DNA of 64,000 nt, from assembly GCA_943371235.1 (NCBI GenBank), contig CALRTZ010000007.1, positions 1 to 64,000 on the forward strand, read 5' to 3'. Of this stretch, positions 27,476 to 35,565 are shown piece after piece. The stretch is from CAJBVG01 sp943371235. GTDB lineage: Bacteria > Bacteroidota > Bacteroidia > Sphingobacteriales > Sphingobacteriaceae. How positions within the stretch are numbered: the stretch's first letter is position 1; each line of letters opens with the position of its first letter. The translations under genes were made by a program, and so were the position numbers. Below the pieces are notes generated by a model that saw nothing but the letters and a program-made list of their open reading frames with translations, was not told the DNA's origin and searched no databases.

Positions 27476-28771
27476 ATGCGTGTTTTTCTCTTCACCTTTT
27501 GGTTTTTACCTGATAATCGGACTGCCGTTAACAGAATTAAATATTTCAAGAAAAAATTTATTGAAGCGGAAATCGATTTGCACTTGGTTTACTGCGACGA
27601 TAGCTTACCTCAATCACATCAGAATAGTTTATTTTATAAAATACCCCACGTACATTTTTTTTATAAATTTTCTAGATTCTTGCTAAAGAAGCAGTGGTTT
27701 ACGTTTTATAAAATAGTGCATTTCTTTTACATCATCAGTAGAAAAAGAGATGTATATGATTTTTATAGAAATTATAGGGCGATTGAAGCTCAAAAAGCAA
27801 CCAGTTACAGTAAAAATGATGTGGTGATTACTTCAGCGCCACCGTATTCTGCACTAAATATTGGCTATTACTTAAAGAGAAAGTATGGCGTAAAATGGGT
27901 TATCGATTACAGAGATCCTTGGACATTGGGGTATTCTACATTAGGTTATAGTAATTTAGCAGACAAGCTCCGTAAATTAATTCAGCGTAAAGAGGAACTT
28001 AAGTTTTTAGAAACAGCTGATCAAATTATTACAGTTTCGAATAGTTTACGAAAAATGTTTCCTGAAAAGTTTCAACATAAAATACACGTAATACCAAACG
28101 GTGCGAATACAGACGAAATGGATTTTTCTAAAATAAATCCTACTCCTGAGAGTTTTTCGATAGTGTACGCTGGCACAATGCATTCTCAACAATTGGAGAA
28201 TATTTATTTTTTCGAAGTAGTGCGTAAATTTATTTTAGAAGAAAAAATAAAACCAGAAAATTTTAAAATCCATTTTGTTGGAGCAGCAGATTCAACAATG
28301 CTCAAGACGGAAATAAACAATCATCATTTAGAGGAGTATGTGAATTGCACTAGCAGAGTAGAACTACCCGTGTTATATAATTTCATGTACGATGCTTCGA
28401 TGTTTTTACACTTAAAATACTCCGAAAGAGATAAAATAATTACCTCTAAACAATATGATTATTTAGCATTGCAAAAACCAATTTTGTTACCCGAATCAGA
28501 TAATGGTGATTTGGAAGAAAGTATTATAAATAATAATGCAGGCTATGTTTGCAAAAATAAAGATCAATTATATTATACATTACACCAGGAATATTATAAA
28601 TTTATAAACAATAAAGACGTTCGAATTTACCGTGATGATAATTTCATAAATCAAATAAGTAGGAATTACGCCTCTAATAAATTAATGGAATTATTGTACG
28701 GAGAAAGTATACCTCAATCTAAACTCGAAAAAGATATTGATTTGAAATTTACAAATGTAAAATGGAACTAG
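27476..28771 (+). CDS. GT4-like glycosyltransferase
   Basis: 431 aa, GT-B fold. FLPDNRTAVNRI at the N-terminus, WVIDYRDPWTLGYS, IITVSNSLRKMFPEKF, VIPNGANTDEMD and FSIVYAGTMHSQQLENI are typical of GT4 enzymes; the C-terminal donor site (SKQYDYLALQKPILLPESDNG) is divergent. It probably acts on the lipid-linked intermediate made by the adjacent initiating transferase, with which it overlaps by 10 bases. A TATTTTCG element at 27465-27472, close to the -7 consensus, ends 3 bases before ATG, so it may also be transcribed separately. Confidence 0.78.
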   Translation: MRVFLFTFWFLPDNRTAVNRIKYFKKKFIEAEIDLHLVYCDDSLPQSHQNSLFYKIPHVHFFYKFSRFLLKKQWFTFYKIVHFFYIISRKRDVYDFYRNYRAIEAQKATSYSKNDVVITSAPPYSALNIGYYLKRKYGVKWVIDYRDPWTLGYSTLGYSNLADKLRKLIQRKEELKFLETADQIITVSNSLRKMFPEKFQHKIHVIPNGANTDEMDFSKINPTPESFSIVYAGTMHSQQLENIYFFEVVRKFILEEKIKPENFKIHFVGAADSTMLKTEINNHHLEEYVNCTSRVELPVLYNFMYDASMFLHLKYSERDKIITSKQYDYLALQKPILLPESDNGDLEESIINNNAGYVCKNKDQLYYTLHQEYYKFINNKDVRIYRDDNFINQISRNYASNKLMELLYGESIPQSKLEKDIDLKFTNVKWN

Positions 28772-29820
28772 CTAAACTTATTTTACTTCTTTTTACATCC
28801 TTTGGTTTTGTATGGTTTGCAATACCCACTCTTATAAAAGTTGCTCACAATGGCAATTTTTTCGATCAGCCAGATCATGTTCGAAAAGTACATGAGACAA
28901 GTATTCCAAATATTGGAGGCGTTGCTATTTTCTTTGGTTTTTTATTTTCCTGTATTATATTCTTAAAAGCAACTGCCATAGAATATGGTAATTTTTTATT
29001 GGGCGCTTCCATGATTATTTTTAGCATGGGTATACGCGATGATATGTTGGGCTTGAATGCTTATATTAAAATTGGCTTGCAATTAATAGCCGCTTTTTTA
29101 GTAGTGTATTTTGCAAACGTAAGGATTGATAGTTTATTCGGATTATTTGGAGTGGAGCTTCTTCCAATTTATGTTTCTATACCCTTTTCAATTTTCACCA
29201 TTATCGTTATTACCAATTCAATTAATTTAATTGATGGAATTGATGGCTTAGCTACCAATATTGGCATTGTTATTTGTGCTGTTTATGGGATTATGTTTTA
29301 CGACATGGGCCAACCTGGTTGGAGCAGAATAGCTTTTGCTTTGTGTGGAGCATTATTAGGTTTTATTAGATTTAACTTTTCACCCGCTAAAATATTCATG
29401 GGCGATACCGGTGCATACATTGTGGGTTTTATTCTAGCAATTTTAACTATTCAGTTTATAGAATTAAACAGGTTCGATACACTTACAAACCCTACTCCTT
29501 ATATAAAATCATCACCTGCTGTTGGCATAGGTTTTTTGTTTGTTCCTTTGTTTGATACCTTGAGAGCATTCTCTATTCGCATAGCAAGTGGTAAGTCTCC
29601 TTTTTTTGCAGACCGTCAACACTTACACCATTTTTTATTAGACAGGCATTGGTCGCACAGGCAAATAAGTTTGTTCCTTCCAGCTTTATCTTTATTCTTC
29701 ATTATATTGTGTTTGTTGTTGCAAGATATTGGTAGTTTCGTAATGATTACTTCCTTAGTTTTAATAGGTGTGGCAGGGCATTTTGTAATTCAATATTTAA
29801 AAGGTAAAAATGAAAATTAA
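28762..29820 (+). CDS. WecA/TagO-type undecaprenyl-phosphate GlcNAc-1-phosphate transferase
   Basis: 352 aa polytopic PGT of the MraY/WecA superfamily, about 10-11 spans. NSINLIDGIDGLA and FSPAKIFMGDTGAYIVGF are the catalytic Asp-rich loops, and RQHLHHFLLDR is the histidine motif of the sugar-binding loop. It makes Und-PP-GlcNAc (or a related HexNAc) to start glycan assembly. Presence of this enzyme as well as the PglC-like one at 24.4 kb suggests two lipid-linked pathways or two classes of glycan. It overlaps the genes on both sides. Confidence 0.87.
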   Translation: MELAKLILLLFTSFGFVWFAIPTLIKVAHNGNFFDQPDHVRKVHETSIPNIGGVAIFFGFLFSCIIFLKATAIEYGNFLLGASMIIFSMGIRDDMLGLNAYIKIGLQLIAAFLVVYFANVRIDSLFGLFGVELLPIYVSIPFSIFTIIVITNSINLIDGIDGLATNIGIVICAVYGIMFYDMGQPGWSRIAFALCGALLGFIRFNFSPAKIFMGDTGAYIVGFILAILTIQFIELNRFDTLTNPTPYIKSSPAVGIGFLFVPLFDTLRAFSIRIASGKSPFFADRQHLHHFLLDRHWSHRQISLFLPALSLFFIILCLLLQDIGSFVMITSLVLIGVAGHFVIQYLKGKNEN

Positions 29821-31369
29821 GCACATTCCTTTTTTCTTTTTTCTTTTTTCTTTTTATAATGTCAAAGCACAGTTCAAGCCTATCTATCATTATTCTACAG
29901 AATTAAATTCTTGGTACGATGATTCGAAATACAATCATACTTCATTGCAACCATTTTATTCTACCGACACGATAACAGAACTAAAAAGTACTCGGAAATT
30001 TTGGTTAGGCAGAAAATTATACGACGAACATTTATATCAATATAAAACAGAAAAGTATAAAGTAAACATCGACTTTTTACCAGATATATATGTCGGCACT
30101 GAAGGCGATGGTAGAACTCTATGGAATAATACAAGAGGTTTAGATATTAATGGAACGGTTGCAAGAAATTTTTCATTTGGTTTTCAATTGTATGAAACAC
30201 AATCATTATTCCCTCAATACTTAGATTCCATTAATATTGCAAAAAAGTCGGTAGTGGGCCAAGCTTGGTTCGAACCAAGAACTACATTATTGCAATTGTT
30301 TGATTATACCTATAGCACCGCAAATATTGCATATAGAGCTGGCAATTTTAATTTTCAATTAGCCAATGATAAATTATTTATCGGCGATGGATATCGCTCT
30401 TTATTACTATCAGATGTTTCTATTCCTTATCCTTATTTTAAAGCAAGTTTTGAAACGAAGCGATTGCAATATTCTTCGATTTATATGCAACATGTAGATC
30501 CTTTTTCTACTAAATTATCTCAAGAGTTAGGTCAACGTAAAAAATGGGCTGTAATGCATTACTTCAATTGGAATTTTAATGACAAATGGAGTTTAGGATT
30601 ATTTGATGCCATTATATGGCAAGATGCTGATAGTGTTGGTAAGAGAGGTTTCGAAATGAGTTATGCGAATCCTATTATTTTTTTGAGAGCTGCTGAATAT
30701 ACTACAGGCTCATCAGACAACGCACTCGTTGGGTTAAATTTAAAATACCAGTGGAATAAAAACAACAAAGCTTATTTTCAACTTTTATTAGACGAGTTGA
30801 GGTTGCAAGAGTACACCGCAAACAATGGTTGGTGGGCAAATAAATTTGGACTGCAATTAGGTGTACGTTCTCGAAATATTTTAAAAGTGGAAAATCTAAA
30901 TGGATTTACAGAATTCAATTTGGTTAAACCATACACTTATACTCACAAAAACACATTAAGAAGTTATACCAATTATGGCGATGCTTTGGCTCATCCGCTA
31001 GGTGCAAATTTTGTAGAAAATGTAAGCCGTTTGGAGTATGCTTACAAACGTTGGAGGCCAATGTTGCAAGTAAATTATGCTTTGTACGGTGTCGACTCAG
31101 CAAATGGAAACACTAATGTGGGCACAGATATTTTAGCTTCATACAATACCCGCGATAAAGAATATGGAAATAAACTATTGCAAGGTATTCCAGCTTCTTT
31201 ACTTTTTATAGATCTGCGTTTGGCTTATGTACTAAACCCTAAAACAAACCTACGCTTCGAACTTGGATACATATACAGAGACAATAAAATTGATGGCATA
31301 TCAAACACCAGCAACATCATTACTTTTGGCTTAAGAAGTTCGTTTAGGAATTTATATTTTGACAGGTAA
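29810..31369 (+). CDS. Outer-membrane beta-barrel protein, RemB/Wzi-like
   Basis: 519 aa with a signal peptide ending around NVKAQ (residue 21). The body alternates aromatic-rich beta strands, with GDGYRSLLLSD, MSYANPIIFLRAAEY and a final barrel-type strand ending FRNLYFDR. This pattern resembles Wzi-type capsule assembly proteins and the Flavobacterium gliding protein RemB, which bind or display surface polysaccharide. As the last gene of the glycan locus and overlapping wecA by 11 bases, a role in attaching the exported glycan is likely (inference). Family assignment is moderate because the match is by pattern only. Confidence 0.6.
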   Translation: MKIKHIPFFFFLFSFYNVKAQFKPIYHYSTELNSWYDDSKYNHTSLQPFYSTDTITELKSTRKFWLGRKLYDEHLYQYKTEKYKVNIDFLPDIYVGTEGDGRTLWNNTRGLDINGTVARNFSFGFQLYETQSLFPQYLDSINIAKKSVVGQAWFEPRTTLLQLFDYTYSTANIAYRAGNFNFQLANDKLFIGDGYRSLLLSDVSIPYPYFKASFETKRLQYSSIYMQHVDPFSTKLSQELGQRKKWAVMHYFNWNFNDKWSLGLFDAIIWQDADSVGKRGFEMSYANPIIFLRAAEYTTGSSDNALVGLNLKYQWNKNNKAYFQLLLDELRLQEYTANNGWWANKFGLQLGVRSRNILKVENLNGFTEFNLVKPYTYTHKNTLRSYTNYGDALAHPLGANFVENVSRLEYAYKRWRPMLQVNYALYGVDSANGNTNVGTDILASYNTRDKEYGNKLLQGIPASLLFIDLRLAYVLNPKTNLRFELGYIYRDNKIDGISNTSNIITFGLRSSFRNLYFDR

Positions 31370-31398
31370 ATTCAATGTGCAAATTACGTAATCACTTT

Positions 31399-31446
31399 CC
31401 TCATCGTTAATTCGACAATTCGTTAATTCGCTAGTTCGCCAACTGG
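31399..31446 (-). repeat. Octamer array reaching into the dxs 3' end
   Basis: Read on the minus strand this is a run of 8-base units: CGAACTAG, CGAATTAA, CGAATTGT, CGAATTAA, CGATGAGG, plus a partial unit CCAGTTGG at the dxs side. The core is CGAAYTNN. The dxs stop codon (31423-31425) lies inside the array, so its last residues GELAN are array-encoded. Confidence 0.7.
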
Positions 31447-33348
31447 TAAGCTCGCATATTCGATCACTGCTCGTTTAATCGCATTGGCATCATATCCACA
31501 CTCTGCCCACAGTTCTGATTGTTCTCCGTGTTCAATATATTCATCCGGGATGCCTAATCTTTTTACCTGTGCACTGTAATTGTGGTCTGCCATAAATTCT
31601 AATACGGCAGAACCTACACCTCCTTGTATACAGCCATCTTCCACCGTAATTACTTTTTTGTACTTAGTAAATACTTCGTGTAACATAGCTTCATCAAGTG
31701 GTTTTGCGAAACGTAAATCGTAATGTGCTGGATTTATTCCTTCTTTTCTGAGTTCTTGACATGCTTCAATTGCAAAATTACCCACATGGCCAAATGTTAA
31801 AATAGCCACTTCTTCTCCGTCGCAAATCTTTCTGCCTCTGCCAATCACTAATTTTTCGAATGGTGTTTTCCAGTTTACCATAACTCCATTACCTCTTGGG
31901 TAGCGGATGGTAAACGGACCTGCATTATCGATACTTGCAGTGTACATTAAATTTCTAAGCTCTTGCTCATTCATGGGTGCAGATACCACCATGTGGGGTA
32001 TGCAACGCATATAAGCAATATCATAGGCTCCGTGGTGTGTTGGTCCGTCGGCGCCCGCTAAACCTGCTCTATCTAAACAAAATACTACGTTTAATTTTTG
32101 CAAAGCCACATCGTGTATTACTTGATCATATGCTCGTTGCATAAACGATGAGTAAATGTTACAAAATGGCACCAATCCTTGCGTAGCTAATCCCGCCGAA
32201 AATGTAACGGCATGTTGTTCTGCAATGCCAACGTCAAATGCTCTGTCAGGCATTGCCTTCATCATTATATTTAAAGAGCATCCACTTGGCATTGCTGGTG
32301 TAATACCCATTATTTTATCGTTCTTTTCTGCAAGCTCTACCATTGTATTGCCAAATACATCTTGGTATTTTGGTGGTTGAGGTCCATTATTTGCAGATTT
32401 TTTTATTTCACCGGTAATTTTATCAAACAATCCTGGTGCATGCCATTTAGTTTGATCTTTTTCTGCTAACTCATAGCCTTTGCCCTTAACAGTTAAACAG
32501 TGTAATATTTTTGGTCCGGGGATGTCTTTTAAATCATTTAATACTTTAACTAAATGGTTAATATCGTGCCCATCTACAGGGCCAAAATACCTAAACTTTA
32601 ATGCTTCAAATAAATTGGAGTTTTTAAGTAAGGTGCCTTTTATCCCTTTTTCAATTTTCTTTACAATGTCTTGAGCATTTGGGCCGAAACGGCTTATGCC
32701 GCCCAACACTTTCCAAATATCTTCGCGAACCTTATTATAAGTATGTGAAGTGGTAATGTCTGTTAAATACTCTTTTAATGCCCCAACATTTGGGTCAATA
32801 GACATGCAGTTGTCATTCAAAATAACTAAGAGGTTTGCATTTTCTACCCCTCCATGGTTTAATGCTTCAAACGCCATTCCGGCTGTCATCGCGCCATCGC
32901 CAATTACGGCAATGTGTTGTCTGTTAGGTTCGTTTTTATATTTGGATGCAACAGCCATACCCAATGCAGCAGAAATAGAGGTGGAAGAGTGCCCAACACC
33001 AAATGTATCGTACTCGCTTTCTGAACGTTTGGGGAAACCGCTTATGCCTTTATAAACTCTGTTTGTATGAAACTGATCTTTCCTGCCTGTTAAAATTTTA
33101 TGGCCATAGGCTTGGTGCCCAACATCCCAAACCAATTGATCGTCTGGGGTATTAAACACATAATGCAAGGCAACACTCAACTCTACCACTCCTAAACTAG
33201 CCCCAAAATGTCCTCCGTTTACCGATACCATGTCTATGATATACTGACGTAATTCGTCGGCTACCTGAGGCAATTGACTTTCTGCCAGTTTTCTTAAATC
33301 TGCTGGAAGGTTAATGTTTTGTAGGAGTTCGCCTTGTTGTTGATTCAT
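31423..33348 (-). CDS. dxs: 1-deoxy-D-xylulose-5-phosphate synthase
   Basis: 641 aa ThDP enzyme of the MEP isoprenoid pathway: condenses pyruvate and glyceraldehyde-3-phosphate. GHQAYGHKILTGR, GVGHSSTSISAALGMA, GDGAMTAGMAFEALN with NDN, and HDGPTHHGAYD-like GADGPTHHGAYDIAYM, then IRYPRGNG, are DXS signatures, and length matches the family. It starts at ATG 33348, with a TATATTTG element upstream on the minus strand. It is convergent with the RemB-like gene. The 3' end is built from an octamer repeat array. Nearby isoprenoid use by undecaprenyl carriers is a functional link but not evidence of co-regulation. Confidence 0.96.
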   Translation of the reverse strand: MNQQQGELLQNINLPADLRKLAESQLPQVADELRQYIIDMVSVNGGHFGASLGVVELSVALHYVFNTPDDQLVWDVGHQAYGHKILTGRKDQFHTNRVYKGISGFPKRSESEYDTFGVGHSSTSISAALGMAVASKYKNEPNRQHIAVIGDGAMTAGMAFEALNHGGVENANLLVILNDNCMSIDPNVGALKEYLTDITTSHTYNKVREDIWKVLGGISRFGPNAQDIVKKIEKGIKGTLLKNSNLFEALKFRYFGPVDGHDINHLVKVLNDLKDIPGPKILHCLTVKGKGYELAEKDQTKWHAPGLFDKITGEIKKSANNGPQPPKYQDVFGNTMVELAEKNDKIMGITPAMPSGCSLNIMMKAMPDRAFDVGIAEQHAVTFSAGLATQGLVPFCNIYSSFMQRAYDQVIHDVALQKLNVVFCLDRAGLAGADGPTHHGAYDIAYMRCIPHMVVSAPMNEQELRNLMYTASIDNAGPFTIRYPRGNGVMVNWKTPFEKLVIGRGRKICDGEEVAILTFGHVGNFAIEACQELRKEGINPAHYDLRFAKPLDEAMLHEVFTKYKKVITVEDGCIQGGVGSAVLEFMADHNYSAQVKRLGIPDEYIEHGEQSELWAECGYDANAIKRAVIEYASLPVGELAN

Positions 33349-33365
33349 TATATTGGGTTAAATGA

Positions 33366-33373
33366 CAAATATA
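33366..33373 (-). promoter_or_regulatory. dxs -7 element
   Basis: On the minus strand this reads TATATTTG, matching TAnnTTTG, 17 bases before the dxs ATG. A TTG lies 15 bases upstream, closer than the usual 19-23, so the -33 assignment is uncertain. Confidence 0.45.
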
Positions 33374-33396
33374 ACAAAAAGACTGCTTCAATGTTT

Positions 33397-33502
33397 CGGA
33401 TTATCGAATTATCGAACTGGCGAACTGGCGAATTAGCGAGGGTGCTACTAGGTTGCGTTTCGTTAGTTCGCAAATTCGATAGTTCTCCAATTCGCAAATC
33501 CG
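33397..33502 (+). repeat. Inverted pair of octamer arrays between dxs and scpA
   Basis: The left arm 33397-33436 is five 8-base units (CGGATTAT, CGAATTAT, CGAACTGG twice, CGAATTAG). The right arm 33463-33502, read on the minus strand, is CGGATTTG, CGAATTGG, AGAACTAT, CGAATTTG, CGAACTAA. The units appear in matching order, so the arms form an imperfect inverted repeat with a 26-base loop. It sits directly upstream of the scpA promoter and shares its unit with the array at the dxs 3' end. Confidence 0.75.
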
Positions 33503-33519
33503 ATATTTTCTTATCTTTG
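33491..33519 (+). promoter_or_regulatory. scpA promoter, -7 element 4 bases before ATG
   Basis: TATCTTTG at 33512-33519 matches TAnnTTTG; TTC at 33491-33493 is a weak -33 element 18 bases upstream. The ATG at 33524 lies where transcription would begin, so the mRNA may be leaderless. Confidence 0.5.
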
Positions 33520-33523
33520 AATC

Positions 33524-34309
33524 ATGAATTGGCAAGAAAAGTTTGAAATTCGCTTACCTCAGTTTGAAGGTCCTTTCGATTTGTTGTTGTTTTTTATAGA
33601 ACGCGATGAGTTGGATATTTATGATATTCCGATTGCGAAAATCACGAAAGATTTCTTGACCTATATTGAACAAATGACTGCCTTAAATATAGAACTCGCA
33701 TCGGAGTTTATATTAGTAGCAGCCCGTTTAATGCAGATTAAAGCCCGCATGTTACTTCCTCGCCCGATTATCGACGACGAAGGAAACGAAGTGGATCCGA
33801 GAAAAGATTTAGTTCAGAAATTATTAGAATACAAGAAGTTTAAAGAAGCATCTGCCGAAATGGAAGTGATGTTGGATGAACGTGCAAAAAGATATACTCG
33901 TGGGAACATTGCTGCAGATTTAATTGCGGTTAGAGAAAGTGCTACACAAGAAGATGAGCTTCAAACTTTAGATTTATACAAGCTTCTTACTGTTTACCAA
34001 AAAATATTAAACAGATACGTAAATAAGCCAGAAGAAGTTAGACATACCGTTATTCAATACCCATATACTATTGAGGATCAAAAGAAACATTTGACGGATT
34101 TATTATTAACAAATGATAGAATTGATTTTGAATCGGTAATGTTAAGCAGTAAAGATCGTGTACAAGTGGTGTATTCATTTTTAGCAATACTAGAAATGTT
34201 GCAACAACAAATGATTAAAATTCAAGTGGGCTTGGGCTACAATAATTTCTGGATCAGTTCTAGAGTCGAAGGCGAAGAAGTGGTGTATGAACCAGAGGAA
34301 GATAATTAG
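33524..34309 (+). CDS. scpA: Segregation and condensation protein A
   Basis: 261 aa kleisin subunit of the SMC-ScpAB chromosome condensin. FEIRLPQFEGPFDLLLFFIERDELDIYDIPIAKITKDF is the family N-terminal region (shown in part by QFEGPFDLLL), and the C-terminal winged-helix half (RVQVVYSFLAILEMLQQQ) binds the SMC head. Length is typical. The ATG is supported by the conserved N-terminus; a -7 promoter element ends 4 bases before it. No scpB is visible nearby. The stop codon lies within the first unit of a downstream octamer array. Confidence 0.93.
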   Translation: MNWQEKFEIRLPQFEGPFDLLLFFIERDELDIYDIPIAKITKDFLTYIEQMTALNIELASEFILVAARLMQIKARMLLPRPIIDDEGNEVDPRKDLVQKLLEYKKFKEASAEMEVMLDERAKRYTRGNIAADLIAVRESATQEDELQTLDLYKLLTVYQKILNRYVNKPEEVRHTVIQYPYTIEDQKKHLTDLLLTNDRIDFESVMLSSKDRVQVVYSFLAILEMLQQQMIKIQVGLGYNNFWISSRVEGEEVVYEPEEDN

Positions 34310-34342
34310 CTAATTAGCTAATTTGGTAATTAGCTAATTAAG
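34303..34342 (+). repeat. Octamer array between scpA and the amidohydrolase
   Basis: Five 8-base units: TAATTAGC, TAATTAGC, TAATTTGG, TAATTAGC, TAATTAAG. In the complementary register the unit is CTAATTAG, one base from the CGAATTAG unit found beside dxs. The array starts inside the scpA stop codon and ends 3 bases before the next ATG, so it replaces any ribosome-binding site. Confidence 0.75.
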
Positions 34343-34345
34343 CAA

Positions 34346-35488
34346 ATGCGTAAAATAAAGGGGACTATAATTAACGGGCATGAAATACTACAAAATGGAG
34401 TGTTGGTGCTTAATGAAGAAGGTGTAACCATTGATGTAGTTCCGGAAAACAAAATAGATTTTACAGATTACGAAGTTTTTGATGGGTACTTAGTTCCTGG
34501 TTTTGTTAACGCTCACTGCCATTTGGAGCTATCGCATTTAAAAAATAAAATAGATACACACACAGGTATTGTTGATTTTGTATTGGCTGTTCAGCAATAT
34601 AGAAATACAGATCTTGCAGAAGTAGAATCGGCAATGCGTATGGCCGAAAATGAAATGATAGAAAACGGAATCGTTGCAGTAGGCGACATTTCGAATACAT
34701 CCAATTCATTCAACATAAAAAAAGAAAATAATATTTATTACCATACTTTCTTGGAAGCGCTAGGCTTTACGAGTAGCCGCGCAGAGGCGATAATGACTCA
34801 AATCTTGCAGTTAAAAAACCAAGCATCAGAATCAAATTTAATGGCGAGTATAAGTCCGCACGCGCCATATTCCGTATCTAGAGAATTGTTCCAAAAATTA
34901 GCATCTCAACAAGAGTCTGTTTACACATTGCATCATCTAGAATCCCTAGAAGAAATAATGTTTTTGAAAGAAAAAGCAGGTGATTTTCTTAAGCTTTATA
35001 ATTTTTTCAATATTAATATTGATGAGTTTTTGCCTGAAGAAAAATCGGCTACGAAGTACTGGCTGAACAATTTTAATATCGAAAAATTAATATTGGTACA
35101 TAATACTTTTCTGTCTGATGATGCTTACGAACTCATTTCAGAAAAAATAAAAAATGTGTATTGGTGTTTGTGCCCAAATGCAAATTTGTACATCGAAAAC
35201 AGGCTGCCTAATATTCCGTCCTTAATAAAAAAAGAAGCTAAAATTTGTATTGGAACGGATAGCTTGGCCTCTAATCATCAACTAAATATTTTAGATGAAT
35301 TACACACCATCAAAAAAAACTTCCCAGAAATAAGCACCGAATATTTACTACAATGTGCAAGCATTAATGGCGCCGAAGCATTAGGCATTGAGCAGGAGTT
35401 TGGCAAGTTTCATATTGGCAAGAAGAATCGAGTGTTACGAATTTCCGAAGATTCGACCCTTCAAAAATTCGACCTTTCAAAAATTTGA
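34346..35488 (+). CDS. Amidohydrolase-family metal hydrolase/deaminase
   Basis: 380 aa. Metal motif HxH in NAHCHLELSHL, then ISPHAPYS, ILVHNTFLSD and IGTDSLASN supply the further His and Asp ligands of the chlorohydrolase/adenosine-type deaminase branch. A substrate such as aminodeoxyfutalosine (menaquinone pathway) or another aminopurine is possible, but no flanking mqn gene supports it. The last 12 codons (from 35452, residues DSTLQKFDLSKI) come from an octamer repeat array, so the original C-terminus may have been replaced. It starts 3 bases after another array. Confidence 0.75.
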   Translation: MRKIKGTIINGHEILQNGVLVLNEEGVTIDVVPENKIDFTDYEVFDGYLVPGFVNAHCHLELSHLKNKIDTHTGIVDFVLAVQQYRNTDLAEVESAMRMAENEMIENGIVAVGDISNTSNSFNIKKENNIYYHTFLEALGFTSSRAEAIMTQILQLKNQASESNLMASISPHAPYSVSRELFQKLASQQESVYTLHHLESLEEIMFLKEKAGDFLKLYNFFNINIDEFLPEEKSATKYWLNNFNIEKLILVHNTFLSDDAYELISEKIKNVYWCLCPNANLYIENRLPNIPSLIKKEAKICIGTDSLASNHQLNILDELHTIKKNFPEISTEYLLQCASINGAEALGIEQEFGKFHIGKKNRVLRISEDSTLQKFDLSKI

Positions 35489-35547
35489 AAATTTGAATCT
35501 TCGACCTTTCGACCTTTCGAAAATTCGAATCTTCGACCTTTCGATTA
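35452..35547 (+). repeat. Twelve-unit octamer array before rlmN
   Basis: Exactly twelve consecutive 8-base units beginning TTC or TTT: TTCGACCC, TTCAAAAA, TTCGACCT, TTCAAAAA, TTTGAAAA, TTTGAATC, TTCGACCT twice, TTCGAAAA, TTCGAATC, TTCGACCT, TTCGATTA. The first five bases are nearly constant and the last three vary. The amidohydrolase stop (35486-35488) is inside the fifth unit; the rlmN promoter begins at the end. Confidence 0.85.
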
Positions 35548-35561
35548 TATTGGTATCTTTG
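35532..35561 (+). promoter_or_regulatory. rlmN promoter, -7 element 4 bases before GTG
   Basis: TATCTTTG at 35554-35561 fits TAnnTTTG. A TTC at 35532-35534, inside the last array units, lies 19 bases upstream in the -33 position. The GTG start at 35566 coincides with the expected transcription start, suggesting a leaderless mRNA. Confidence 0.5.
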
Positions 35562-35565
35562 CCCT

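Noticed and set aside
31399..33502. Insertion element or composite transposon carrying dxs, based on similar flanking repeats
   Set aside because: The flanks are short degenerate octamer arrays, with no transposase, no clean terminal repeats and no target-site duplication.
35452..35547. CRISPR array
   Set aside because: Period is 8 bases, with no 20-40 base repeats, unique spacers or cas genes.
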